Shown here: piece by piece, positions 9,202-17,751 of the stretch
Numbering within the stretch: the first letter of the stretch is position 1
Layout: every line of letters begins with the position of its first letter
Source: Planctomicrobium piriforme
GTDB lineage: Bacteria; Planctomycetota; Planctomycetia; Pirellulales; UBA1268
Reading direction: 5' to 3'
NCBI GenBank assembly: GCA_945861585.1
Contig: CAMAVC010000016.1
Location: forward strand, 1 to 44,881
DNA length: 44,881 bases
Program-made: the position numbers and the translations under genes
Notes under the pieces: model-generated
What the model saw: only the letters and a program-made list of their open reading frames with translations
The model's database searches: none
Told to the model about the DNA's origin: nothing

Positions 9202-11270
9202 TGGCGAACGTGATGCTCGTGGCGACGACGTGGCTCGTGGCGACGACGTGGCTGGAATGGATCATCCAGCCCGCGAGCTGGTGGGTGATTCTCCAGGTGG
9301 CCCTCGGCCTGGGCTTCGTGATCTTCGTCCACGAGCTCGGCCACTTTCTCGTCGCCAAGGCCTGTGGCGTGAAGTGCGAAAAGTTCTTCCTCGGCTTCGA
9401 TGTCGGGGGGCTCAAGCTCGCGAGCGTGAAGTGGGGCGAGACGGAATACGGCATCGGCGCCCTGCCGCTCGGCGGCTACGTGAAGATGCTCGGGCAGGAC
9501 GACAATCCGGCGGCGGCAGCCAAGGAGGCGGAGCGGGCCAAGGCCTTGCTCGAGTCGGGCGATCTGCCCCCGGAGCCAGTGTCGGGGCCGCATCCGGCGT
9601 GGGACCCGCGGAGCTATCCGGCCCAGAGCGTGCCCGAGCGCATGGCGATCATTTCGGCTGGTGTGATCATGAACGTGATCTTCGCGATCCTGATGGCGAG
9701 TTGGGCGTTTGGCCTGGGCGTGAAGGAGCTCACCTGCGAAGTGTCGGGCGTTCGGCCCGGGGGAGCGGCTTGGCGGGCGGGGCTGCGCACGGGTGACGAG
9801 ATCACGGCGATCGGCCCGCTCGAAAACCCAATTTTTTCCGACCTTCAGAAGGGTGTGACGCTCGGCGACGTGGCCAAGGGGGTCGAGTTCACGATCCGCC
9901 GTCCTGCCGAAGGCGCCAGCCGCACGCTGCTCTTGCGACCTGACACCGATCTCGGCGTGCCCACCGTCGGCGTCACGAGCCCTTTTTCACTCACGCTGCC
10001 GGCCGACTTGAAAGAGGGCCTGCCCGGCGGGGCGGGGCGGGCCACGCCGCCGCTCGAGGCACGGGATACGATCCGGGCCATCGATGGCGTGCAGGTGCGG
10101 ACGTACGCCGAGCTGATCGCGGAGCTGTCGAAGCGCGTCGACAAGCCAGTGCGGCTCTCCATCACACGGTCCAGGCAACCGGAGGCCGATGCCACCACCC
10201 TCGACGTCGACGTGCCACCGCAGGTGATGCGGACGACCGGCATGGTGATGACGGCGCTCCCGGTGAAGGCCGTGCAGGATGATTCTCCGGCGGCCCGCGC
10301 CGGCATCCAGGCAGGAGACCGGATCGTGGCGATCGACGGCACGGCCCTCGGCGATCCGCTCGGGCTCGACGAGCAACTGCGGCTACGGGCGGGCGACACC
10401 GTGAAGCTCACGCTCGCCCGTGTCGGCGGCGAGACCGAAGAGATCGACGTCGTGCCGCGGCCTGTCACCTGGATCGAGGAGTCGCGCTGGCCGACGAGCC
10501 CGGTCGCGGTATCGGCGCTCGGAGTCGCCGTCGGCGTCGATGCCCTCGTTGCCGCGGTCGTTCCCGACAGTCCGGCGGCACGGTCGGGCATCGTGGCCGG
10601 CGACCGTGTCGTGCGCGTGCGATTCGTGGTGCCGGACGACGACGAGGCCGGCGGCGACCGTGGTCTCGAACTGTCGGACAAGGCGCCGAGCTGGCCATAT
10701 GTGATGGCGGCGCTCCAGCAGGTCGACGAGGGAACCACGCTCGCCCTCGAGGTCCAGGCGGCGGATGGCGTCCTCCGCGACGTGACGCTGGCCCCGGCCA
10801 CGGATCCCGCCCGGTTCATCGTCGATCGTGGACTGCTCTTCGAACCTGTCTACCGCATGGTGCGGGCGGGATCGCTCCCCGCCGCCCTGCAGCTCGGCTT
10901 CGGCAAAGCCGTCGACGACCTGTCGCTCGTGTACAAGTTTCTGCACAAGCTCACGAGCAACCAGATCAGCCCCCGGCTGCTCGGGGGCCCGATCGAGATC
11001 GCCAAGCAGGCTGGCAAGTCGGCCGAGGAGGGCTTCAGCCGATTCCTCCTGTTTTTGACGATGTTGAGCGCGAATCTGGCGGTCGTGAACTTTCTCCCCA
11101 TCCCCGTTCTCGACGGCGGGCATATGGTATTTCTGCTGTATGAGTGGATCCGCGGCAAGCCGCCGAGTGAAGGCGTTGTGGCAGCGCTCTCCTACCTCGG
11201 GCTGGCGCTCATTCTCACACTGATGATGTTCGTGTTCGGGCTCGATCTGGGACTGATTCCGCGGCGGTAG
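9192..11270 (+). CDS. rseP: RseP-type site-2 (M50) intramembrane metalloprotease with several PDZ-like domains
   Basis: Membrane-embedded zinc protease that makes the second cut of membrane substrates such as anti-sigma factors. From ATG 9192 it has 692 residues, much longer than the roughly 450 of E. coli RseP. The first helix carries HELGH (47-51), followed by GYVKMLGQ. The C-terminal catalytic segment NFLPIPVLDGG (about 633-643) supplies the third zinc ligand. Between them are at least three PDZ-like blocks, around RPGGAAWRAGLRTGDEITAI, DDSPAARAGIQAGDRIVAID and PDSPAARSGIVAGDRVVRV, so the periplasmic part is expanded. AGGAGG at 9173-9178 suits ATG 9192 better than ATG 9201, which overlaps the dxr stop as TGATG. 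The N-terminus contains a duplicated LVATTW (see repeat). The HAD gene follows after 7 bases. Confidence 0.93.
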   Translation: MCLMANVMLVATTWLVATTWLEWIIQPASWWVILQVALGLGFVIFVHELGHFLVAKACGVKCEKFFLGFDVGGLKLASVKWGETEYGIGALPLGGYVKMLGQDDNPAAAAKEAERAKALLESGDLPPEPVSGPHPAWDPRSYPAQSVPERMAIISAGVIMNVIFAILMASWAFGLGVKELTCEVSGVRPGGAAWRAGLRTGDEITAIGPLENPIFSDLQKGVTLGDVAKGVEFTIRRPAEGASRTLLLRPDTDLGVPTVGVTSPFSLTLPADLKEGLPGGAGRATPPLEARDTIRAIDGVQVRTYAELIAELSKRVDKPVRLSITRSRQPEADATTLDVDVPPQVMRTTGMVMTALPVKAVQDDSPAARAGIQAGDRIVAIDGTALGDPLGLDEQLRLRAGDTVKLTLARVGGETEEIDVVPRPVTWIEESRWPTSPVAVSALGVAVGVDALVAAVVPDSPAARSGIVAGDRVVRVRFVVPDDDEAGGDRGLELSDKAPSWPYVMAALQQVDEGTTLALEVQAADGVLRDVTLAPATDPARFIVDRGLLFEPVYRMVRAGSLPAALQLGFGKAVDDLSLVYKFLHKLTSNQISPRLLGGPIEIAKQAGKSAEEGFSRFLLFLTMLSANLAVVNFLPIPVLDGGHMVFLLYEWIRGKPPSEGVVAALSYLGLALILTLMMFVFGLDLGLIPRR
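9216..9251 (+). repeat. perfect 18-bp tandem duplication at the start of rseP
   Basis: CTCGTGGCGACGACGTGG occurs twice without a gap (9216-9233 and 9234-9251). It encodes LVATTW twice, just ahead of the first membrane helix. It keeps the frame, so copy-number change would lengthen or shorten the leader by six residues. Confidence 0.95.
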
Positions 11271-11277
11271 CGTTTCC

Positions 11278-11955
11278 ATGACCATCACCGAGGGCACGGC
11301 CGAACGACTCACCGAGTTGCGGTCGGCCATCGTGCCCGCCGGGGTGCGGGCGGTGGTGTTCGACGTCGTGGGAACGCTCGTCGAGCCTTCGCCACCCGTC
11401 GCGGTGGCCTACCAGCGGGTGGCTGCGCAGCACGGCGTGGAACGCGCCGCTGCCGAGATCGACGGCCTGTTCCGCACAGCGTGGCGGAAACAGGAAGCGA
11501 TCGATGCGGCCGCGACGACGCCTTTCGCCACCGATCGGGCACGGGAGCGGGATCGCTGGCGCGAAATCGTGCTCGACGTATTTCCGCATACGCCAGCCGC
11601 ATCGGCCATCTTCGATGAGTTGTGGGAGCACTTCGGCAGGCCGATGGCGTGGCGGCCGACGCTTCACGGCCCGGCGCTCGTGCGGCAGGCGATCGACGCG
11701 GGGCTCACCGTGGCGCTTGCGAGCAACTTCGACGAACGGCTGCTCGCGATCGCCGGCCATGTCGAGCCGTTATCACTGGTGCCGCACGTGTTCGCGTCGT
11801 CGGAGCTCGGCTGGCGTAAGCCCGCGACCGAGTTTTTTCGTAGCGTCGAAGAGCGGCTCGGCTTCGGGCCGACGGAGCTGCTCCTCGTGGGCGACGACCC
11901 CGAGCTCGACCTCGCAGCCGGCCGCCGCGCCGGCTGGCACGTGCGCGGCGTGTAG
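11278..11955 (+). CDS. HAD-superfamily hydrolase (DREG-2/HDHD3-like)
   Basis: 225 residues with HAD motifs in order: motif I VVFDVVGTLVEP, motif II around VALASNFDERL (Ser replaced by an S/N pair), the motif III lysine in LGWRKPATEFF, and motif IV LLVGDDPELDLAAGRRAGW. An alpha-helical cap lies between motif I and II. The usual second Asp of motif I (DxD) is Val here. A similar DAVGTL form occurs in the DREG-2-like branch of the family, so it need not mean loss of activity, but phosphatase chemistry would have to use another acid. The substrate is unknown. It follows rseP by 7 bases and is probably cotranscribed. Downstream is the folded non-coding stretch. Confidence 0.85.
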   Translation: MTITEGTAERLTELRSAIVPAGVRAVVFDVVGTLVEPSPPVAVAYQRVAAQHGVERAAAEIDGLFRTAWRKQEAIDAAATTPFATDRARERDRWREIVLDVFPHTPAASAIFDELWEHFGRPMAWRPTLHGPALVRQAIDAGLTVALASNFDERLLAIAGHVEPLSLVPHVFASSELGWRKPATEFFRSVEERLGFGPTELLLVGDDPELDLAAGRRAGWHVRGV

Positions 11956-12026
11956 GAGGTCCTTTGATAATCACCCGCAATCGGAGCCGGCGGTAGGCAT
12001 GCTCGACTCCGGTCGTGTTGAGAGTA

Positions 12027-12276
12027 CGTAACTCGTGGGTTTTGCTCAGGTGCCGATAGTCCTCAACGACTCCCTGCGCCTGCGCGTGCCCACCGACCGA
12101 CTCCGCCGAAAGTCCATAACGCCTACGAGTTGAGGAGGCTTCGGGCTCCCCGTGTCCCGGTCGTCGGCGTTACTCACCAGCGAAGCCAGGATGGCGCAGC
12201 GCCAGTGAGTCCGAGTGAACGGAGCCCAAGGATGGGCGCAGTGAACGTCCGGCGACGGGATATGGGGAGCCCGAAG
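12027..12276 (+). ncRNA. candidate structured RNA or repeat element in the gap after the HAD gene
   Basis: The gap 11956-12293 holds no credible gene but has strong secondary-structure potential. CTTCGGGCTCCCCGTGTCCCG (12139-12158 plus one base) pairs over 21 positions with 12256-12276; the only departures from Watson-Crick pairing are two G-T positions that are G-U wobbles if the plus strand is RNA. The helix continues inward with small bulges to about 12171/12244. Inside are ACTCAC (12172-12177) pairing with GTGAGT (12205-12210), the hairpin TGGCG-CAG-CGCCA (12192-12204), and the hairpin GCCC-AAGGAT-GGGC (12224-12237). A second helix pairs 12030-12039 with 12122-12131, again with one plus-strand wobble. 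Two copies of a GCC(C)(A)AGGATGG(G)CGCAG unit are present. I do not recognise a known RNA family. It may be a non-coding RNA, a 3'-UTR element or a dispersed palindromic repeat. Confidence 0.5.
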
Positions 12277-12293
12277 CCGGATTGGTCAACAGC

Positions 12294-13124
12294 CTATGCC
12301 GCTGCCAGGGCGCTTGTGGCGACTTCGTAGCACGCGCGAATGTCGGCGAGCGGGTCCTTCGGGTTTTCCTCGTATTCGAGCGACAACGCGCCGTCGGCCG
12401 GGAAGTTCACCTGCTCGAGTGCGGCGAATACGGCGGGCACGTCGAGGTGGCCCTTGCCGAGGATCACGCCCTGCGTCTTTTCCTGCTGATCCTTGAAGTC
12501 CTTGAGGTGGATGCCGTAGAGCCGGCCCTTCAAGAGCCGGATCACCTCGACCGGGTTTTCTCCCGAGCGGATGAAGTGGCCGAGGTCAGCGCAGGCGCCG
12601 ATGCGCTCGTCGTGCTTTTCGATCGCCTTGAGCACGTCGAGCACTTTGTTGTAGCGGTGCTTGGGGCCGTGGTTGTGGATCGCGATCCGAATGTCGAACT
12701 CCTTCACGAGCTCGTCGAGGCTCGTAAACGCCTCGGGGGCGGGATCGGCACCGAGGATCCGGATGCCCGCCGCTTTGGCGAACTCGAACACCTTGCGATT
12801 GGCCGCGGCATCGGCGCCGAAGCCGTTGACGCCGTGAGCGCTGATCGTGAGCCCCAGATCGGCGAGCTTCTTGTTCATGGCGGCGATCTGCTCGGAGGTC
12901 GAGTTGAGCGGGTACATGCCGGGATAGAACTCGACGTGCCGAAACCCGATTTCGCTGGCATGTCGCAGCGCTTCGTCGACGGGATAGCCGCGGAGTGAAT
13001 ACAGCTGGATGCCGAGGTTGAGGCCGGCCTCGGCGGCCCGGGCGGCGCCGCGCAGTGTGCAGGCGGCTGCGAGGCCAACGACGGTCGATAAGACATCACG
13101 ACGCGAAAGCAGCGTAGCCGGCAT
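12294..13124 (-). CDS. exported sugar phosphate isomerase/epimerase-like TIM-barrel protein
   Basis: About 276 residues from ATG 13124. The N-terminus has a twin-arginine-like SRRDVLSTVVGLAAACTL segment ending RAAEA, so the protein is probably exported folded. The rest is an AP-endonuclease-2/xylose-isomerase-type TIM barrel: LGIQLYSLRGYPVDEALRH, FRHVEFYPG, ISAHGVNGFG, IAIHNHGPKHRY (metal-binding His region), ACADLGHFIRSGENP, YGIHLKDF and LSLEYEENP. These supply the His/Glu/Asp residues expected for a divalent metal site. Many exported paralogues exist in planctomycetes and the substrate is not predictable. A GAAAGG ribosome-binding site lies seven bases before the start. It diverges from the frameshifted gene; 13125-13297 is the shared 5' region. 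Confidence 0.87.
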   Translation of the reverse strand: MPATLLSRRDVLSTVVGLAAACTLRGAARAAEAGLNLGIQLYSLRGYPVDEALRHASEIGFRHVEFYPGMYPLNSTSEQIAAMNKKLADLGLTISAHGVNGFGADAAANRKVFEFAKAAGIRILGADPAPEAFTSLDELVKEFDIRIAIHNHGPKHRYNKVLDVLKAIEKHDERIGACADLGHFIRSGENPVEVIRLLKGRLYGIHLKDFKDQQEKTQGVILGKGHLDVPAVFAALEQVNFPADGALSLEYEENPKDPLADIRACYEVATSALAAA

Positions 13125-13297
13125 GGCGAAACCTTTCAGGAAGGACAAGCGGATTGAGTCGCTCGGGGAATATAACGCGGCGACAGATCATTGTGCATCC
13201 GCCCGTCACATCATCGTGCGTCGGCAGGGGTGACAATAGTCCTGGCAGCAGGGGTGGTATAAACATTGCGGGCAAAAGCGCCGTATCTACCGAGCAC

Positions 13298-15858
13298 ATG
13301 CCGATGGCTCATCTCACATGGACGGTTTTTCTCGTGTGTGTGGCAGCGATCGCGGCGCGTGCCGATGACGTGCCACGTTCCTTCGGCGGGCGCTTCCCAC
13401 ACCTTGCGGTCAGCAACTCGTCGGGTGAGTGCGGCATCGGGGCGGTCGTCCCGTGGGCGAAAAGGCTCTGGCTGGTGACCTACGCGCCCCATGCCCGCCA
13501 CGGCAGCGACGACAAGCTCTACGAGATCGACGGCCGCCTACGGCTCCTTGCCCGGCCCGAGAGCGTGGGCGGCACACCGGCTGCGCGGTTCGTGCACGGC
13601 CCGACGGGGCAACTCCTGATCGGACCGCATCTGATCGACGAACGGGGGACGGTGCGCACCGTGTCGGCTAAAGAGATGGAGGGACGACTGTCGGCGGCGG
13701 CACAGCATCCGACCGATCCGGCAGGCAAGGTGCTCGTCTACGACATGGAAGGCCTGCTCTACGAACTCGTGTGCAGACGCTCGAGCCGAGGCTGCTCGTC
13801 GCCCGGCCTGCTCCTGGCTGGCATGGGAAGGGCATGTATGCCGGGCAGGGTGTCGTCGTGATCGCGAATAATGGCGAGCACGCGGCGGGTCTCAAGAACT
13901 TCGAGCCGTTCCGCTACGCGATCCCCAACACACGGGCGTCGCAGGCCGAGGCGGGCGTCTTGGCCGAGTGGTCGCCCACCGCGGGCCCGGACGCGTGGCG
14001 TCTTGTCATGCGGCGGCAGTTCACGGATGTCACCGGCCCTGGCGGCATCAACGGTCCGCCGACCCCCGATGCGCCGCTCTGGGCCATCGGCTGGGATGAC
14101 AAGAGCGTCTTGCTGATGGTGCGGTCGGCGAGCGATGCGGCCGCCGGGAAGGATCCGTGGCAGGTCTTTCGGCTTCCGAAGGCGTGCCACAGCTTTGATG
14201 GCGACCATGGCTGGCACACGGAGTGGCCACGGATTCGCGAGGTGGTGCCTGCGGCGGATGGGCGTCCTGCTCGGTTCATCCTCACGATGCACGGCGGGTG
14301 GTACGACTTCCCCGCTACGTTCTCCGGCACGTCGAGCGGTGGGATCCGGCCGCTGTGCTCCCATTTGAAGATCACGGCGGACGCAGCCCCGTGGTCGCTC
14401 GACGGCAAGGCGGTGATCGTCTTCGGGTGCGACGATACGGCCAAAAGTGGGTTCAAGAGCGAATTCCAAAACCCGCGCAACGATCTCACCGCCCGGTCGA
14501 ACTCCAATCTGTGGTTCACGACGTGGGACGACCTGGCGCGTCTGGGCCGTCCGTCCGGCTCCGGGTACGTGTGGAAGCGTGAGTCGATCCTGGCCGGGGT
14601 GCCGTCCGACCCGATGCTCCTCGCAGGAGAAGATGGCTATGGCCACTGTGTCGTACACGTGACCCACGACGGGGACACCGCGGCGACCTTCACGATCTCG
14701 ACCGATCGTGGGGGCGAATGGCAGCCGCTTGCGAGCGTGGACGTTTCGGCACATGGCTCCGGGTTTTGCGTGCTACCCGAGCAAGGCCGTGGCGACTGGG
14801 CGCGGATCACAGCGGATCGGGATGTTCCGGGCGTTACCGCGGTGTTTCGCTCCGGGACGCGTGGTGGCAGCTTCGAGGATCAAGAGCTGTTTGCAGGCCT
14901 CGCGGATGCACGCTCGAGCGCGCCGTGGATCGGCGCCGTCATGCGCAGCGGCGAGGGCGAGGCGCTGCCGCTCGATGTGCTGGCGCGTGCGATGGATGCC
15001 GCGGGTCGAGCCACCGAGCCGACCGCATGGCAGGTGCAGGCCGGGCAGCCGCCACTGGAGCGGGCCCACGACGACCCCGTCGCGGCCTTCCTCCGCGACA
15101 AAGCCATCCCCACGTCTCCCGACGTGTCCTTCGATGCAGCCAGCGTGATCCTGCGAGAGGGCAACAAGGTGTTCCGTCTGCCGAAGCCGCTCGATCCCGT
15201 CGCCGCGGCCACCTACGAGAAGCCGTTTGCGACGGGCTGGCCGCGCGGCGTGCGGGAGGTGGTCACCGAGCGAGCGCTTTTGAACGCCGCCGGCACGTTT
15301 TACGTGCTTCCCCGGGTGAGCAGCGGCGGTGCGGCGAAGATTCTGTCCGTGTGCAGCCACGGGAAGAAGATCACCGACTTCTGTTCGTGGCGTGGTCTCC
15401 TCGTGCTCGCCGGTGTGACGCAGGGTTCCGCCGTGGGCGGAGACACGCCTGCGCATGCAGCGTCGCGAATCATCGGCAGGCTCGCTGCCGGCGGGCCGGC
15501 TGCCGCCCCGGCCGTGTGGGTTGGAGACGTCGATGAGCTTTGGAGATTGCCGCGGCCGACGGGCCGCGGCGGCCCCTGGCAGGCAACGCCGGTCGAAGCC
15601 GAGGTCGCGAGCGATCCGTATCTGATGGGCGGATATGACGAGAAGACGCTCGACGTGTCCCACGACGGTCAGGCGTCCGTTCGCTTCGATGTGGAAATCG
15701 ATCCCACGGGTGACGGTGAGTGGTTTCGGTATGCGAGCCTCGACGTGCCGCCGGGCCACCCCCTCACCCATGCCTTTCCACGCGGGTTCCTGGCCCAGTG
15801 GATTCGCATCACAGCCGCCACGCAGTGCCGTGCGACGGCCACGCTCACCTACCGTTGA
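13298..15858 (+). pseudogene. exported conserved protein gene interrupted by a one-base frameshift
   Basis: Two overlapping frames together make one protein of about 850 residues. The first (13298-13861) begins with a signal peptide (LTWTVFLVCVAAIAARA) and has LWLVTYAPHARHGSDDKLYEI, RPESVGGTPAARFVH and LIGPHLID. The second (to 15858) resumes with QTLEPRLLVARPAPGWHGKGMYAGQGVVVIANNGEHAAG and continues to the end. The switch falls at about 13768-13776, where YEL is followed by V-C-R-R in one frame and V-Q-T-L-E-P in the other; adding one base in CTCGTGTG would restore YEL-x-VQTLEP. The second part contains two related modules ending in similar beta-rich segments (VVHVTHDGDTAATFTI and LDVSHDGQASVRFDV). 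The function is unknown. The lesion may be a true mutation, a sequencing error or, least likely, programmed frameshifting. Confidence 0.8.
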
Positions 15859-15911
15859 CGAAGGGCCCGTACGGCCCCGGGCAGCGAGAGCCCTGACCGC
15901 CGGCAGCGGAT

Positions 15912-17723
15912 CTACTGCCGCTCCGTGCCCGTGTCGAGCACGGCCATGAAGGCCTTCTGCGGAATGTCGACCGAGCCGATGCTCTTCATCCGCTTCTTGC
16001 CTTCCTTCTGCTTCGCCCACAGCTTCTTCTTGCGGGAGATGTCGCCGCCGTAGCACTTCGCCGTCACGTTCTTGCGCATCGCGGAGATCGTTTCGCGGGC
16101 GATCACTTTCGTGCCGATCGCCGCCTGGAGGGCGATCTCGAACATGTGGCGGTCGATCTCGCCGCGGAGCTTCTTGACGATCGACCGGCCGCGGCGATCG
16201 GCATCGCGGCGGTCGCAGATGATCGAGAGGGCATCGACCTTCTTGCCCCCCACGAGGATGTCGAGCCGGGCCAGATCGGCGGGAAAATACCCGACGAGTT
16301 CGTAGTCCATCGTGCCGTAACCGCGGGTCACGCTCTTGAGCTTGTCGTGGAGGTCGTAGATCACGTCGGCCAGCGGCAGATCGAAGGAGAGCATGGCCCG
16401 CGTCGGCGACAGATACTCCGTCTTCAAGTAGGTGCCGCGGCGGTCGGTGCACAACTGCATGACCGGCCCGATGTACTCGACGGGCACGAGGAAATTCGTG
16501 CGCACGATCGGCTGCCGAAACTCCTCGATCTGCCCGGAGTCGGGCACGTCTTGGGGATTCGTGATCTCGATCGTCTCGCCGTCGGTCTTGAGGATCTGGT
16601 AGGTGACGTTGGGCGCCGTCTGCACGAGATCGAGATCGGCCTCCTGCTCGAGCCGCTGCTGGATGATCTCCATGTGGAGTAGGCCGAGAAACCCGCAGCG
16701 AAACCCGAAGCCGAGCGCCTCGCTCGACTCGGGGGCGTATTCGAACGACGGATCGTTGATCGCGAGTTTTTCGAGGGCGTCGCGGAGCTCCTCGAAATTC
16801 TCCCCTTCGCTCGGATAGAGGCCGCAGTAGACCATTCGCTGCGGCGGCTTGTAGCCCGGCAGCGGGGCGGCTGCATCGTCACCGGGGATCGTCACCGTGT
16901 CGCCGATATGGACCTGCTTGACGTCCTTGATGTTGCACACGAGGTAGCCCACCTGCCCGGCCGCGAGCTGGTCGCAGCCGCGGCGCTGGGGCACGAACTG
17001 GCCGAGCTCGATCACCTCGTGCGTGGTGCCCGTCTCGAGAAACCGGATCTTCTGTCCCTTCTTGACGGTGCCGTCGATGAGCCGCACATACGTGATCGCC
17101 CCCCGATAGCTGTCGTAGTGGCTGTCGAAGATCATCGCCCGCAAGGTGGCCCCTGGATCTCCCGTCGGGGGCGGCACCCGCTCGACGATCGCAGCGAGCA
17201 GGTCTTCGATGCCGATCCCGGCCTTGGCGCTCGCCTTGATGACCTCCGTGGCATCGATCGCCAGGCTCTGCTCCATCTCCACGAGCACCTCGTCGACCCG
17301 GGCGTGCGTGAGGTCGATCTTGTTGATCACCGGCACGATCGCGAGATTCTGATTGATCGCGGCGTAGGCATTGGCCACCGTCTGGGCCTCGACCCCCTGG
17401 AAGGCGTCGACGAGCAGCACGGCCCCCTCGCAGCAGGCGAGGCTCCGCGACACCTCGTAGTGAAAATCGACGTGGCCAGGGGTGTCGATGAGGTTCAGCT
17501 CGTAGACCTCGCCCTGGTGGCGGTATTCCATGCGCACGGCACGGGCCTTGATCGTGATCCCCCGCTGCCGCTCGAGCTCCATGTCGTCGAGCATCTGCTC
17601 CTTGAGCTGCCGCTTCTCGACGGTGCCCGTGAATTCGAGGAGCCGGTCGGCCAGCGTGCTCTTGCCGTGGTCGATGTGGGCGATGATCGAGAAGTTGCGG
17701 ATGTGCTTGCAGTCGATAGGCAT
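15912..17723 (-). CDS. lepA: elongation factor 4 (LepA), ribosomal back-translocase GTPase
   Basis: Translational GTPase that acts on ribosomes during initiation or stalled elongation. From ATG 17723 it has 603 residues, the normal size. Visible motifs are G1 AHIDHGKST, G2 in RGITIKA, G3 DTPGH, G4 NKID and the G5-like SAKAG. They are followed by EF-G-like domains and the LepA-specific C-terminal domain with LKSVTRGYGTMDYE, YGGDISRKKKLW and the ending KKRMKSIGSVDIPQKAF. The upstream in-frame extension to 17885 is not conserved and overlaps the region next to the ROK gene, so ATG 17723 is chosen. It lies 28 bases downstream of the ROK kinase stop on the same strand. Confidence 0.97.
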   Translation of the reverse strand: MPIDCKHIRNFSIIAHIDHGKSTLADRLLEFTGTVEKRQLKEQMLDDMELERQRGITIKARAVRMEYRHQGEVYELNLIDTPGHVDFHYEVSRSLACCEGAVLLVDAFQGVEAQTVANAYAAINQNLAIVPVINKIDLTHARVDEVLVEMEQSLAIDATEVIKASAKAGIGIEDLLAAIVERVPPPTGDPGATLRAMIFDSHYDSYRGAITYVRLIDGTVKKGQKIRFLETGTTHEVIELGQFVPQRRGCDQLAAGQVGYLVCNIKDVKQVHIGDTVTIPGDDAAAPLPGYKPPQRMVYCGLYPSEGENFEELRDALEKLAINDPSFEYAPESSEALGFGFRCGFLGLLHMEIIQQRLEQEADLDLVQTAPNVTYQILKTDGETIEITNPQDVPDSGQIEEFRQPIVRTNFLVPVEYIGPVMQLCTDRRGTYLKTEYLSPTRAMLSFDLPLADVIYDLHDKLKSVTRGYGTMDYELVGYFPADLARLDILVGGKKVDALSIICDRRDADRRGRSIVKKLRGEIDRHMFEIALQAAIGTKVIARETISAMRKNVTAKCYGGDISRKKKLWAKQKEGKKRMKSIGSVDIPQKAFMAVLDTGTERQ

Positions 17724-17751
17724 GGCTTGATTGTAGCGAACCGGCACTGCG

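Noticed and set aside
11278-11955. HAD protein judged inactive because the second Asp of motif I is Val
   Set aside because: A similar DxVGT form is common in the DREG-2-like branch, so loss of activity cannot be claimed from this alone.
13230-13263. GTGACA followed by TATAAA as a sigma-70 promoter for the frameshifted gene
   Set aside because: The spacing is 22 bases, too long for a normal promoter, and single hexamer matches are weak evidence.
15859-15911. GGGCCCGTACGGCCC as a terminator between the frameshifted gene and lepA
   Set aside because: The palindrome is short, has no T-run on either strand, and such GC palindromes are common in this sequence.
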